Origin: Aurantiochytrium sp. KH105
Taxonomy: Eukaryota > Sar > Bigyra > Thraustochytrida > Thraustochytriidae
Assembly: GCA_003116975.1 (NCBI GenBank)
Contig: BGKB01000040.1
Span: 1-64,000, forward strand
Reading direction: 5' to 3'
DNA length: 64,000 nt
In this document: positions 39,590-48,384 of the stretch, one piece after another
Numbering within the stretch: the first letter of the stretch is position 1
Layout: each line of letters starts with the position of its first letter
Program-made: the position numbers and the translations under genes
Notes under the pieces: generated by a model
What the model was told of the DNA's origin: nothing
The model's database searches: none
The model's input: the letters and a program-made list of their open reading frames with translations, nothing else

Positions 39590-40023
39590 TATGCAAAGAC
39601 CTATCTATCCTCCTTCCGCATTTCATTCTAACCTTTTTTCACTTTTCTTCATCCTTTCCCTCTCTAACACACATTCATCTCAAGCTCGCCACCTGCCTCT
39701 ACAACACACGCCGCCCCAGCCAGCTCCGCCCGAAACCGTCACCATGGACGCTCGCTTCGCAGCAAGGCCGGGGTCTCCGCTAGCGCACACCTTACTCCGC
39801 ATTAAGGTGTGCACCACTTCGAGGGGTCCCCGTTCCTCGTTCGGCCCGATCCGTTCCATCCTGCTGGGGCCAAGGCAGCGCCTTAAATGAGCGGGTTTTG
39901 AGGGGGCGGCGGGATGGGCCATTAAGGCGGCCGATTTCTCCTAGCCCACGCAACGCAACCAACTCGCGTCGCGGGCCCGTTCAGATCGACACCGCGCGCG
40001 AGAGCGGCGGCCCCGGAGGGAGC

Positions 40024-40054
<31 letters not shown>

Positions 40055-40457
40055 TGCGCCCGCCAGCGCTCTCCGAAGGCCGGAGCCGCGCCGCGCCAAG
40101 TGCGCGCGCGGGCGAGCGAGCGCGTGCGGATTCCGAGACGAGGGAAGGCGGCATCAGGCAGGCAGGCAGGCAGGGCCGCTCGCCTCGTCTCGCGTCGGCC
40201 GGCCGCGCCGCTCGGCGCAGGACCGGGTGGCGCAGCAGCGCAGCGCCCTCGCGCCCCGCCCTTCCCGAGCCTTGGTCCTCTTTTCTGACGCGTGCAGCCC
40301 CGCGGAACACGCGACGCAGTAAGAGCAAGCAGGGTCGCAGGTCCGAAGAGGGAAATTACCCAGGCTGAGCCAGCAGAGCAGGGGTCGTTTCCACGCGAAG
40401 AGCTGAGCACGCACCCGCGCCCGTTGCCCTTCGAACACATACATAACAACAACAAGA
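39590..40457. other. Divergent promoter region, HEAT gene and MYB gene
   Basis: This region holds a 49-codon frame starting at an ATG in good context (39744, ACCATGG) without recognisable content, and a perfect hairpin (39785-39812). CGCCCG repeats (about 40025-40055) and a GCAG tetranucleotide run (about 40157-40176) follow. The MYB start is preceded by an A-rich ACAACAACAAG leader. No gene is called. Confidence 0.55.
39785..39812. repeat. Perfect inverted repeat, 10-bp stem with 8-base loop
   Basis: GCACACCTTA (39785-39794) and TAAGGTGTGC (39803-39812) are exact complements around the loop CTCCGCAT. The element lies 195 bp upstream of the HEAT-repeat frame and 650 bp upstream of the MYB gene. 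Confidence 0.85.
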
Positions 40458-42434
40458 ATGTCGACCGATTTCGGGGATATTCTGGACAGTCTGGACGACC
40501 ACAATGACGGCGGTGGAGAAGGGTCAGGCAATGGAGGCTCGAGCTCAAGTGCAAAGCGCAAGATGATGAAGGGCTACTCTGGGCGCGGCATTCTGGACGA
40601 TTCGGTCACGGCGCGGCTGCGAGACATGAACCAGGGCTCATTCCGGAGTGGACGACCAGCACCCATTCATCAGCAATCCGGTGATTTGCAAGAGGGTGAC
40701 TTTCTGTTTGGAGCAGACGACCAAGTCTTGCGTGGGTTGGAGCCGCCGCAATCGCAGGTAAATAACGTCCCGCATCAGCACAGTATTTCTGCACCGCCTG
40801 CGCCGATAAACGCGGCGGTGCACGGCGTGAGCAACTCGCCTGCAGATCTACGGCGCGAGCCAGAGCCGCGGCGCACTGGGTCAAGTTTTGGGTCCCGCGT
40901 CAGCAACGGTGTGTCGGAAATCGGCCGTATGCTCCAGGACGCTTTTTCGCCAGCACCAGCAAGTTCACGTGGGGAAAAGGTGGATCGGCGCTCGGACTTG
41001 AATCGCGTTGCCGCCAAGCCAAGACACTGGACCACGGAGGAGGATGAGATGCTGCGAAAAGCTGTGGAAATGTACGGTGAAAAGCAATGGAAGAAGATTG
41101 CCGAGTTTGTTCCGGGGCGCAACAACACGCAGTGCTTGCAGCGATGGTCCAAGGTTCTAACACCCGGTCTGAAGAAGGGCATGTGGAGCGAAGACGAGGA
41201 CAACCTACTGTTGGAGCTCGCACAGCAGCAGCTTCAGGAGTGCAGAGCCAAGGGGAAGCCGGAAAAGGTGCAGTGGGGTGTCGTCAAGAATAGCATTCCG
41301 GGTCGCACGGCCAAACAGTGCCGTGAGCGATGGGTAAACAATTTGAATCCGGTGATTCGCAGAGACCCGTGGACCGAGGAGGAAGACGCGAGAATTTTGC
41401 AGCTGTATGAGTCGATGCCAAAGAAGTGGGCTGCGATCTCGAAGCATCTGCCAGGCCGCACGGAGAACGCCGTCAAGGTCCGCTGGAAGAGTCTCTCTCG
41501 GGACGGCGGGGCCTCATTGTCGCGAAGCTCGTCCTCGACGCCGCGATCGCCAACCTCGGCACCGCCGAGCCCTGCTTCGAGCCATCGGTCTACTTCGATG
41601 CCCTTTCAGCAGCACGCCATGCAACAGCACGCCATGCAGCAGCAGCGGTCCATGTCTTCCGAGTACTCGGACTACCAGAGCAAGGATTTGATGTCTCGTA
41701 TGGACTCGTTCTCAAATCTAAATTTCTCAGACGATTACGCTGCGGATGATGGCGACGATGACGTGACCTCTCCGCTCGCTTACGGCGCAGGAGAGGGCTC
41801 TCGAGGCTACTCGAATGACCCCAAGTCAATTTCGTACATGTCGATGGGCAAGATGCTGGAACCCATCGACTTCCCGAAGGATGGGCTTTCGCCCATGCCC
41901 ATGTCCATGCCAACGGCGTCCACGTCGCGCCCACCAAACGCTGCCATGGGGCCTCCGCGAGCCCCGCATCTCGGCGCCGCGCGGCCCGTCGCAGCCGAGT
42001 CGCCGTATATGGCGATGGCGCCCCCAAGCACCACGCCAACGACGACATCTGTTAGTGCGCAGGCCCAGTCTTCCGTTTACAGCGGGCAGCTGCAGCACCA
42101 GCAGCTGCAGCACCAGCAGCACCAGCACCAGCAGGCGTCGGGCGCGTCTGCCTCTGCTCAAACCGCGGCTCCGGGGAAGAGGCCCTCGCTGGCATCTGTG
42201 CCTATGGGCGGGGCCCCCTTGGGTTCAGGCCCGGACAGCAAGAGCTCCATTGGGAGCTGGCGAAACAGCGGCAACTTTGGCAATCTGTGGAACGATCCAA
42301 TCGCGACCGACGTCCACGACCTGATCAAGGACATGGGTACCTCGGGCCGCGGCTCGAGCTTTATGGACGGCAACTTCTTTGAGTCCTCCGGGAACCTCGA
42401 TGTGCCCGACACGCCGGATGACCAAGGGCGATAA
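40458..42434 (+). CDS. Three-repeat (3R) MYB transcription factor
   Basis: The product has 658 residues. Three MYB repeats lie at about 188-352. R1 is HWTTEEDEMLRKAVEMYG...NTQCLQRWSKVL. R2 is MWSEDEDNLLLELA...GRTAKQCRERWVNNLNP. R3 is PWTEEEDARILQLY...GRTENAVKVRWKSL. The regularly spaced tryptophans and the GR(T/N) turn before each recognition helix are intact. This is the animal c-MYB and plant 3R-MYB arrangement, which often controls cell-cycle genes. R2 is about ten residues longer than usual, with an insertion (QQQLQECRAKGKPEKVQ region) between its first two helices. The C-terminal half is low complexity with Ser/Pro/Met and His-Gln runs, as in activation domains. The ATG at 40458 follows an A-rich leader (AACAAGAATG). 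It is nuclear by inference. Confidence 0.93.
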   Translation: MSTDFGDILDSLDDHNDGGGEGSGNGGSSSSAKRKMMKGYSGRGILDDSVTARLRDMNQGSFRSGRPAPIHQQSGDLQEGDFLFGADDQVLRGLEPPQSQVNNVPHQHSISAPPAPINAAVHGVSNSPADLRREPEPRRTGSSFGSRVSNGVSEIGRMLQDAFSPAPASSRGEKVDRRSDLNRVAAKPRHWTTEEDEMLRKAVEMYGEKQWKKIAEFVPGRNNTQCLQRWSKVLTPGLKKGMWSEDEDNLLLELAQQQLQECRAKGKPEKVQWGVVKNSIPGRTAKQCRERWVNNLNPVIRRDPWTEEEDARILQLYESMPKKWAAISKHLPGRTENAVKVRWKSLSRDGGASLSRSSSSTPRSPTSAPPSPASSHRSTSMPFQQHAMQQHAMQQQRSMSSEYSDYQSKDLMSRMDSFSNLNFSDDYAADDGDDDVTSPLAYGAGEGSRGYSNDPKSISYMSMGKMLEPIDFPKDGLSPMPMSMPTASTSRPPNAAMGPPRAPHLGAARPVAAESPYMAMAPPSTTPTTTSVSAQAQSSVYSGQLQHQQLQHQQHQHQQASGASASAQTAAPGKRPSLASVPMGGAPLGSGPDSKSSIGSWRNSGNFGNLWNDPIATDVHDLIKDMGTSGRGSSFMDGNFFESSGNLDVPDTPDDQGR

Positions 42435-43269
42435 GATATAAATAAGTTGAAAGATGAATGAGGCCATGTACTATCGAGCCGCTGGTGCCGTGGGTGGGCT
42501 GGCTTGGCGAAGTAGGACAAGATTGCGGCTGCGGAGGCGAAAGCAAGCGAAATTCAAAGTGGAAATAGCCCTTCTCCCACTTCCCCCCCCCCCCCCTAAA
42601 AAGTTCACAAAGCCCTCTCTCGACGCACAAACACACACGCGACACAGCGATGTTGTTTACTCGGCGCGATCTTCCGCAGGTGGCACGCGCGCAAGCGTGG
42701 CCGCCGCGGCCGACCTCAGGCTCCCCGCCTGCGCTGTCGCCTCGCCGCTCTGCTCCGGTCTGCGCACGATGCTCTGCAAATTTTGCAGCTGCGCGCGCTG
42801 CAAACTCTGCACGCGCCGCAAACCCTGCACGCGCTGCAGCTTGAGCTGCTGCTGCCGCTGCTGCTGCTGCCGCCGCTGCTGCTGCTCTTGCACACACGCA
42901 CTCAATCGGTCACTTCAGTCTGCACGGCGACCGAGCCTGCCTTGTCCCCCGCGGCCTCGCTCCCACCCGCGGCGCAGCCCGCCGCCGCAGCCCGCGCGCC
43001 GCAGAGGCCGACGCGGCCACGCCCGCGCGTGGCGGTGGCCCGCGCGGTCGAGGAAAGGGGCGCAGGACCTCCAAGTTGTCAGCAGAAGGTCTAAGCGTGG
43101 AAGCGATAAACTTGACTTGGGACGCGCGCTTGCGCACTCGCAGCTGCTGCTGCTTTGGCTGGTGTGGCTGGCCGCAGTCTGTCGCTGCTGGCTGTGTGCA
43201 CGTGCCGCGCGGGTCTTCGCCGGCGCCTGCCTCGAGCGGCGGCGCTCGAGGCGGGGCGCAGGCGCGCTT

Positions 43270-43300
<31 letters not shown>

Positions 43301-43730
43301 AGCCTGGGCGCGAGAGCTGGCGCGGGAGCTGGCGCAAGCGCCGGCTTGGGTCCGTGGCCGGTGCGCTCGCCGCGCGGAGGGAGAGGAGGGCCCGAGGGCG
43401 GGCGGGGGAGGTCTCCGCGCGTGCCCCTGGTCAGTGCCAGCGGAGTGCGTGGGGTGTGCGCGTGAAGGGGGGTGCCGGAGGAGTATTCGCGTGCACGCGC
43501 TGGAAAATGCGGAGATGGACTGCGGCATCTACACCCGCATAGGAACTACGTCCACGCGACGGACGCCAGGGTAGTAAGGTACCAGTTAGCGACCGCCAGC
43601 GGCGGCGGCGAAGGCGAAGGCGGCACGAGCAAAGTCCGAACGCCCTCCGCCCTCTGCCGCTGGAGAGAGCTTGCGCTTGCCCGAGCCAAGAGGAGAGGAG
43701 AGTCGAGTGGAGCGAAGAGAGGACAGCGCG
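42435..43730. other. Spacer between MYB and ADAM genes
   Basis: This is a GC-rich stretch of 1.3 kb. It contains a C14-type homopolymer run near 42585, CTGCTG/CTGCAA-rich segments at 42780-42890 and a GGGCTC hexamer run at about 43269-43303. The overlapping frames on both strands (up to 362 codons) are Arg/Ala/Ser/Cys-rich low complexity. No gene is supportable. Confidence 0.55.
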
Positions 43731-46187
43731 ATGGGCGCCGCGCGGCTCCTAGCCACGGCCCTGCTGGCGGTGGCGGGCCTGGCCGCGCAAAGCGAAGCGC
43801 GTCTCAAGGCCTCGGGAGAGGACAGCCGCGATCTCCTGGACCTCGACCGCAAGCTGCTCGATAAGATTCAGGAGTACGAGGTCGTGGACGACCTCCTGCC
43901 CAGCCACGAGCATCGCCGTCTGCTGTCCGCGGAAACAACCGACTTCAGCCTTTCTGCCTTTGGCGAGCCGCACAACTTCGAACTTGAGGTGCATCGCAAT
44001 CTTTTCGACGCCAACTTCAAGAATGTAGGCGTCGGCCGCGATGGCAAGCCCATTCTCCTCAACGACGAAAAAGACTGCGTGTACCGAGGCGCCAACAAGA
44101 CGACCTTTTCCTTTTGCGGTGGCGTCGTCCACGGACGCTTTCAACGCGACGGCGACTTTGTGCATGTCAAACCTCTGCCATCGGGTCGTCACGTCATCTT
44201 CAAGCGGCGCCACCTCGAGACCGCGGAACCGGGGCATTGCGGCATCACCGACGCCAACGAGAAAAAGCTCGACGTCTCCGGCTCGAACATCATTTTTCAC
44301 CGCGATCTGGCGCACGATCATGACCATGCTCTCAGCGAGCACGTGCACGACCATGTACACGTGCATGAGGCGGCGCACGCCGGCAAGAGTGGCCGCGTCC
44401 TGGCAGAAAAAGAACTGAACACAGATGCAGCGGACACCAAGCGCAAGCTGGCCACCAACCGTAATGTTGACATTCTCGTCTTCAATGACAAGCTCCGTTA
44501 TGACGAGTACGGTTACGGCATTTTTGCGAATACTGCCTACATTGTCAGCCTCGTAGCCGACCTTTACGAGGACCTGCCCGGCGACAACGTGATCAACATT
44601 AACCTGGTGGCGACCTTCGTTTTTACCGAAGAGGACCCCTGGACAATCTCCATGACCAACGGTGGAGAGAGTGTCGATGCTGATACTCTTCTCAACCTTT
44701 TTTCAATCTACATGGGAGAAAAGGACGACGACGTGAGTGCCTTTGTGACCGGCGAAGAAGATCATGCGATGCTTCTCTCGGGCTACGACTTTTATGACGA
44801 TAGCGCTTCGAGTGACGGTGTTGTCGGTCTCGCCTGGGTTGGCGGTCTCTGCGCAGAGGGTCAAACGAATCTGGTGTCTTCAACCGCGGCGCGTTACACG
44901 GGTATCACACAGGCAGACTTTGACGACGAAAAGTACGTTGCCAATATCTTTGCACATGAGCTTGGTCACAACCTCGGAATGCAGCACACCAATGTGGAAA
45001 GCACAGACTTTGCCCCGAATTCGCCTTGCAACGCAGCCGCCGACGAGGTCATGGACCCTTCGGCCTCATATGAGCCAGAATGGTCATCCTGCACGCACGA
45101 GTACTGGCAGGCAAAGCTAGACGACGAAATGACCTATGACGCCAGCTGTACCGAGGCTGCCAGCGACACCATTGTTGCTGGTTTGTGTGGCAACGGCGTC
45201 GTTGACCCAGGTGAAGATTGCGACTGCCTTTTCAACGATTGCACAGGTGTTGACGCCTGCTGCAATGGAGCAGACTGCACCTTTTCAGGCTCTTCCGTTT
45301 GCAGTGAGCTCGATCCGTGCTGTGTCAACAGTGGAGGAACGTGTTCGGTCCAGACGGACACAGCGGTGGTTTGCCGTGCCTCTGCGGACGCTACCTGCGA
45401 CCCAAGCCCCGAAACCTGTGATGGGTCAAATGCCAAATGTCCAACTGACGTGGTCGCTGCTTCTGGCACTGCGTGCGATAATGACGGCAAGTGCTTTCTT
45501 GGCAAGTGCGTCAATTACGAGGACCAGTGCATCGATAATGGATATGCGAACGGAGAATGTGGATTTGCGAACGCTGAGACGGGTCTCTACCAATGGTGCA
45601 GCGGCTATGTTCGCTGCGCAAGCACCGGCGGTGGTTGCCAAAGCCCGCCGTACTATCCCGCAGATGGCTCGCCCTGTGAATCGGATGGCCAGTGCTATGG
45701 ACGGGTATGCATCACCGACTCTTCTGCCCTCCCGACTCCAGCAGACATTGAGCAGTGTTCCAACGGTGTCCTAGATGGCTCTGAATCGGACGTGGACTGC
45801 GGTGGCGACTTTTGTTACCCATGCACTGCAGGAAAGATTTGCGCAACCGATGATGACTGTCTCTATCCGTCATTTTGCAACGAGACGACGCTTCTTTGTG
45901 ATGTGACCGACTACTATCCCGAATTTGATGGAGAGGAGAACGAAGACGACTGGACTGCCCAGCTGCTCGGTCTCTGGGCTAAATTCCTCGATTGGGTTCA
46001 GAACAATACTGCATTGGCAGCTGGCATTTTTGCCGGTGTCGGTTTTATTCTTGTCGCCTGTTTGGTGAGCTGCTGCTGCTGCGGCGGCAAGGAAAAGACG
46101 CGGCAATACGCCCAACAAGCTTCGTTTAGAATTCGCGGCGACCCCAGGCAAGATCAGCAAGTGGCCACGGCGAGCCCGTATTACTAA
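43731..46187 (+). CDS. ADAM-like transmembrane metalloprotease with disintegrin domain
   Basis: The product has 818 residues from the ATG at 43731, chosen for its signal peptide (MGAARLLATALLAVAG); the frame upstream opens only with TTG. The propeptide (about 24-240) has the reprolysin-type phrase CVYRG...FCGGVVHGRF, a His/Asp-rich stretch (about 190-219) and a dibasic TKRK site before the catalytic domain. The domain begins near residue 244. The zinc site is HELGHNLGMQH, with ligands H409, H413 and H419 and catalytic E410, followed by a VMDPSAS Met-turn. A disintegrin-like Cys-rich domain starts with CGNGVVDPGEDCDC near 485. More Cys-rich modules follow, then a membrane helix (about 759-785) with CSCCCCGG at its inner face and a tail of about 35 residues. 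It is probably a cell-surface sheddase or matrix protease. Confidence 0.9.
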   Translation: MGAARLLATALLAVAGLAAQSEARLKASGEDSRDLLDLDRKLLDKIQEYEVVDDLLPSHEHRRLLSAETTDFSLSAFGEPHNFELEVHRNLFDANFKNVGVGRDGKPILLNDEKDCVYRGANKTTFSFCGGVVHGRFQRDGDFVHVKPLPSGRHVIFKRRHLETAEPGHCGITDANEKKLDVSGSNIIFHRDLAHDHDHALSEHVHDHVHVHEAAHAGKSGRVLAEKELNTDAADTKRKLATNRNVDILVFNDKLRYDEYGYGIFANTAYIVSLVADLYEDLPGDNVININLVATFVFTEEDPWTISMTNGGESVDADTLLNLFSIYMGEKDDDVSAFVTGEEDHAMLLSGYDFYDDSASSDGVVGLAWVGGLCAEGQTNLVSSTAARYTGITQADFDDEKYVANIFAHELGHNLGMQHTNVESTDFAPNSPCNAAADEVMDPSASYEPEWSSCTHEYWQAKLDDEMTYDASCTEAASDTIVAGLCGNGVVDPGEDCDCLFNDCTGVDACCNGADCTFSGSSVCSELDPCCVNSGGTCSVQTDTAVVCRASADATCDPSPETCDGSNAKCPTDVVAASGTACDNDGKCFLGKCVNYEDQCIDNGYANGECGFANAETGLYQWCSGYVRCASTGGGCQSPPYYPADGSPCESDGQCYGRVCITDSSALPTPADIEQCSNGVLDGSESDVDCGGDFCYPCTAGKICATDDDCLYPSFCNETTLLCDVTDYYPEFDGEENEDDWTAQLLGLWAKFLDWVQNNTALAAGIFAGVGFILVACLVSCCCCGGKEKTRQYAQQASFRIRGDPRQDQQVATASPYY

Positions 46188-46992
46188 GCTGAAGCTGGGC
46201 GCGCCGCGAGCACTCATTCTGGCTTCTCCTCTCAAAGTGTTTCTTCCGTATTCCTTACTAAACCATTTACTGTTCCTTCTCTTTGTGCATCATGTGCCAT
46301 AATGTGCAATGACGTTTGACTCGTCGTCGCGACAACCTCTCTTGGACTGTTTACACGTTGAGCAGGCTTTTGCACTTCGTCACTTGCTTCACGCACGAGA
46401 GCAAAGCAAAGCATTATTTCCCTCCCCCAGACTTCACCCTTAAACTTTCACAATAGTCTTTCAAGACCTCGTGTTTACAGGCTGAGGCGCTACGTGCAAA
46501 AAAAAGAGACGCAAGAATCATCCAAAGTGGCTTGTGGTCGATCTTGTAACAAAGGCTTTTGCAGCGCCTTTTGCCGCGCCTTACCACAACGCATTTTGTT
46601 AGCAATACCGCATTATATTCTTTGACCCTCTGATCAGCCACTCGCTGCTTCGCCAGGAGGAAGGTAAATGGAACAAAACGGTACCGCTTTAGGCTCCTCG
46701 CACGTGAAAGAACGAGGATCTTTGTCGGACATGTGCGTTGACGCACAACTCATCAAGCAGAAAAGTTTTGAGGCGCAGAGTCCTCTCGATCGAAGAGTCG
46801 AGTGTCGACTGTGACAATCCAATTCTACCCGGGTATACACCGTATCAACAAGATGTAGACACCTTGTGCATGCACGCCTGCAATCAAAACCTAAAAATAG
46901 TCGTCTTAATGTTCAACGTTCGCGAAACCGCGTCATAATAGCAGCAATCTCAGACGAACAGGCTGACTTGCCAAGTGCCTTGAGGTCGACAT
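46188..46992. other. Spacer between convergent ADAM and multipass genes
   Basis: This is an 805-bp, comparatively AT-rich 3' flank shared by two converging genes. Frames up to 110 codons on the minus strand have no recognisable content. I see no gene. Confidence 0.6.
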
Positions 46993-48384
46993 TTACTCGT
47001 GCTCCTCGAGCTCAACAGATTCAATCATATCGTAGACCTCGTCGGCGGCGTCCCGCATGTCCTTATACACCATGTGTGCCAGGTCCTGCGTGGCGCGAAG
47101 AGAGTAAATGGCGACTTGCGGCAAGGTAAATGTAAAAAAGTGCTCAATGGCCTTCCAATGTCTGTGGAAAAAGTTCCCAATGGCGCGTAGAATCTCGGAT
47201 GCAATGTAGATCACGGTTCGGGCAAAATCACGCAGTGCAGCAACGACCTTGGGTATCATCCGCTTGATCTTCTCCCGGCGTTGACGGTTGCGTTCCCGCG
47301 AGCGCTCGCGAACTCCCTTCCACCACTCGCTAAGCCGATGGAGCGTGGCGGAGGACTTCTCGCCAATGTAGGTGAGCAGCTTGACGATGTCATTCTTGGT
47401 CTGCAGGACAGCTTGAAAAAGCGTAGCGCGATGGCGTCGCCAGAGCTCGGGGCCGTAAAGAATTGGGGTCACGGTCATGGCCAAAATGAGAGCAGTGACC
47501 TGCGCCGCCAAATGCGAGCCGATGACACGTTCCGCACCCGCGAGCGAAACCCAGGCAAGCGGCGCGTACACGAGTGGTTGGAGGATAAAAACAGACCGCA
47601 GCTTGCGATACTTGAAGCTGCTGTAGATCCAGCGTCCAGGGGCTACGCGACGCAGGCCATCCTCGGACTCAGTTTCGCTTGTGGCCACGCTGAGTCTCGA
47701 GATGCTTCCACGCAAGACGCTGCCTCTCGAGACGCTGCCTCGCGAGACGCTGCCGCGTGAATATCTCCGGCGCTCCCAATCCTCATCGTATGGAACACCG
47801 AGGTAGTCGAGTACCTTGGGAGCCTGTTTCTTGCTGCGGATTGCTTGCGCCAAAGTCAGATACGCGCCGCAGACGATTGTGGGCACAACCACGCCAGCAG
47901 CCACAAGGGCTGAGGAACTATGGTCCTCGATGGGCTTGGTCCCAACATCGCCCAAGAGCCAGATGATGTTGAGGACGTGTTTGTGCGTGGAGACTGGCGT
48001 GATGTGAGCGAATTTCTGGTCAATGCGCAACACCTTGCGACCAATGAGCACGACGAAATAGTTGAGATCGATCATGAGCGCAAGCACCAAGGCGGTGTAC
48101 AGCACCCACCGACGGGGCGCGCCAAAGATGAGGCCAAACGTCAAAGCGTCGAGGGTGGACACAGCGAGATAGAAAATCGTAAAGAGCAGGCTCCAGTGAC
48201 TGAACTTGAACATCCACGCACCGTTCGACCATCCATAAAAGTATCGGTAGTCCAAGTAGATGGTCCAGAGCGCCATGTTCAAGCTCGTCACAATAAATGC
48301 CACGTGCACGACATGTGATGCCGCATCATGATTACCTTCGTGCGCGTCTGCCCAGGCGGCTTGGTGTTTTCCCACTAGGCTCAT
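46993..48384 (-). CDS. Multipass membrane protein of unknown function with RGSVS repeats
   Basis: I start at the ATG at 48384 (463 residues). The frame is open for 31 more codons but begins there with GTG immediately after a stop. About five hydrophobic segments lie in the first 180 residues and two more near 265-325. The pattern FSHWSLL...HKHVLNIIWLLGD faintly recalls the FAR-17a/AIG1 or rolling-stone-like families (aromatic-Trp helix followed by HxxN and an acidic residue); I hold this weakly. Between the two membrane blocks lies a tandem SRGSV run (SRGSVSRGSVSRGSVLRGS), encoded by a 15-bp repeat and fitting basophilic-kinase sites. The C-terminal 130 residues are basic and amphipathic (RERSRERNRQRREK). 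It is probably an endomembrane protein with a regulated loop. Confidence 0.7.
   Translation of the reverse strand: MSLVGKHQAAWADAHEGNHDAASHVVHVAFIVTSLNMALWTIYLDYRYFYGWSNGAWMFKFSHWSLLFTIFYLAVSTLDALTFGLIFGAPRRWVLYTALVLALMIDLNYFVVLIGRKVLRIDQKFAHITPVSTHKHVLNIIWLLGDVGTKPIEDHSSSALVAAGVVVPTIVCGAYLTLAQAIRSKKQAPKVLDYLGVPYDEDWERRRYSRGSVSRGSVSRGSVLRGSISRLSVATSETESEDGLRRVAPGRWIYSSFKYRKLRSVFILQPLVYAPLAWVSLAGAERVIGSHLAAQVTALILAMTVTPILYGPELWRRHRATLFQAVLQTKNDIVKLLTYIGEKSSATLHRLSEWWKGVRERSRERNRQRREKIKRMIPKVVAALRDFARTVIYIASEILRAIGNFFHRHWKAIEHFFTFTLPQVAIYSLRATQDLAHMVYKDMRDAADEVYDMIESVELEEHE
47700..47765 (-). repeat. 15-bp tandem repeat encoding RGSVS
   Basis: About three and a half copies of a 15-bp unit (GAGACGCTGCCTCGC on the plus strand) lie inside the multipass gene and encode RGSVS units. 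The period is a multiple of three, so the frame is kept. Confidence 0.85.

Noticed and set aside
39744-39890. 48-codon open frame with a strong start context in the HEAT/MYB spacer
   Set aside because: Too short and without recognisable content; it overlaps the perfect hairpin, which explains part of its sequence.
42454-43542. Plus-strand frame of 362 codons between MYB and ADAM
   Set aside because: Made of Arg/Ala/Ser/Cys low complexity and repeat-encoded Gly-Leu runs; competing frames exist on both strands.
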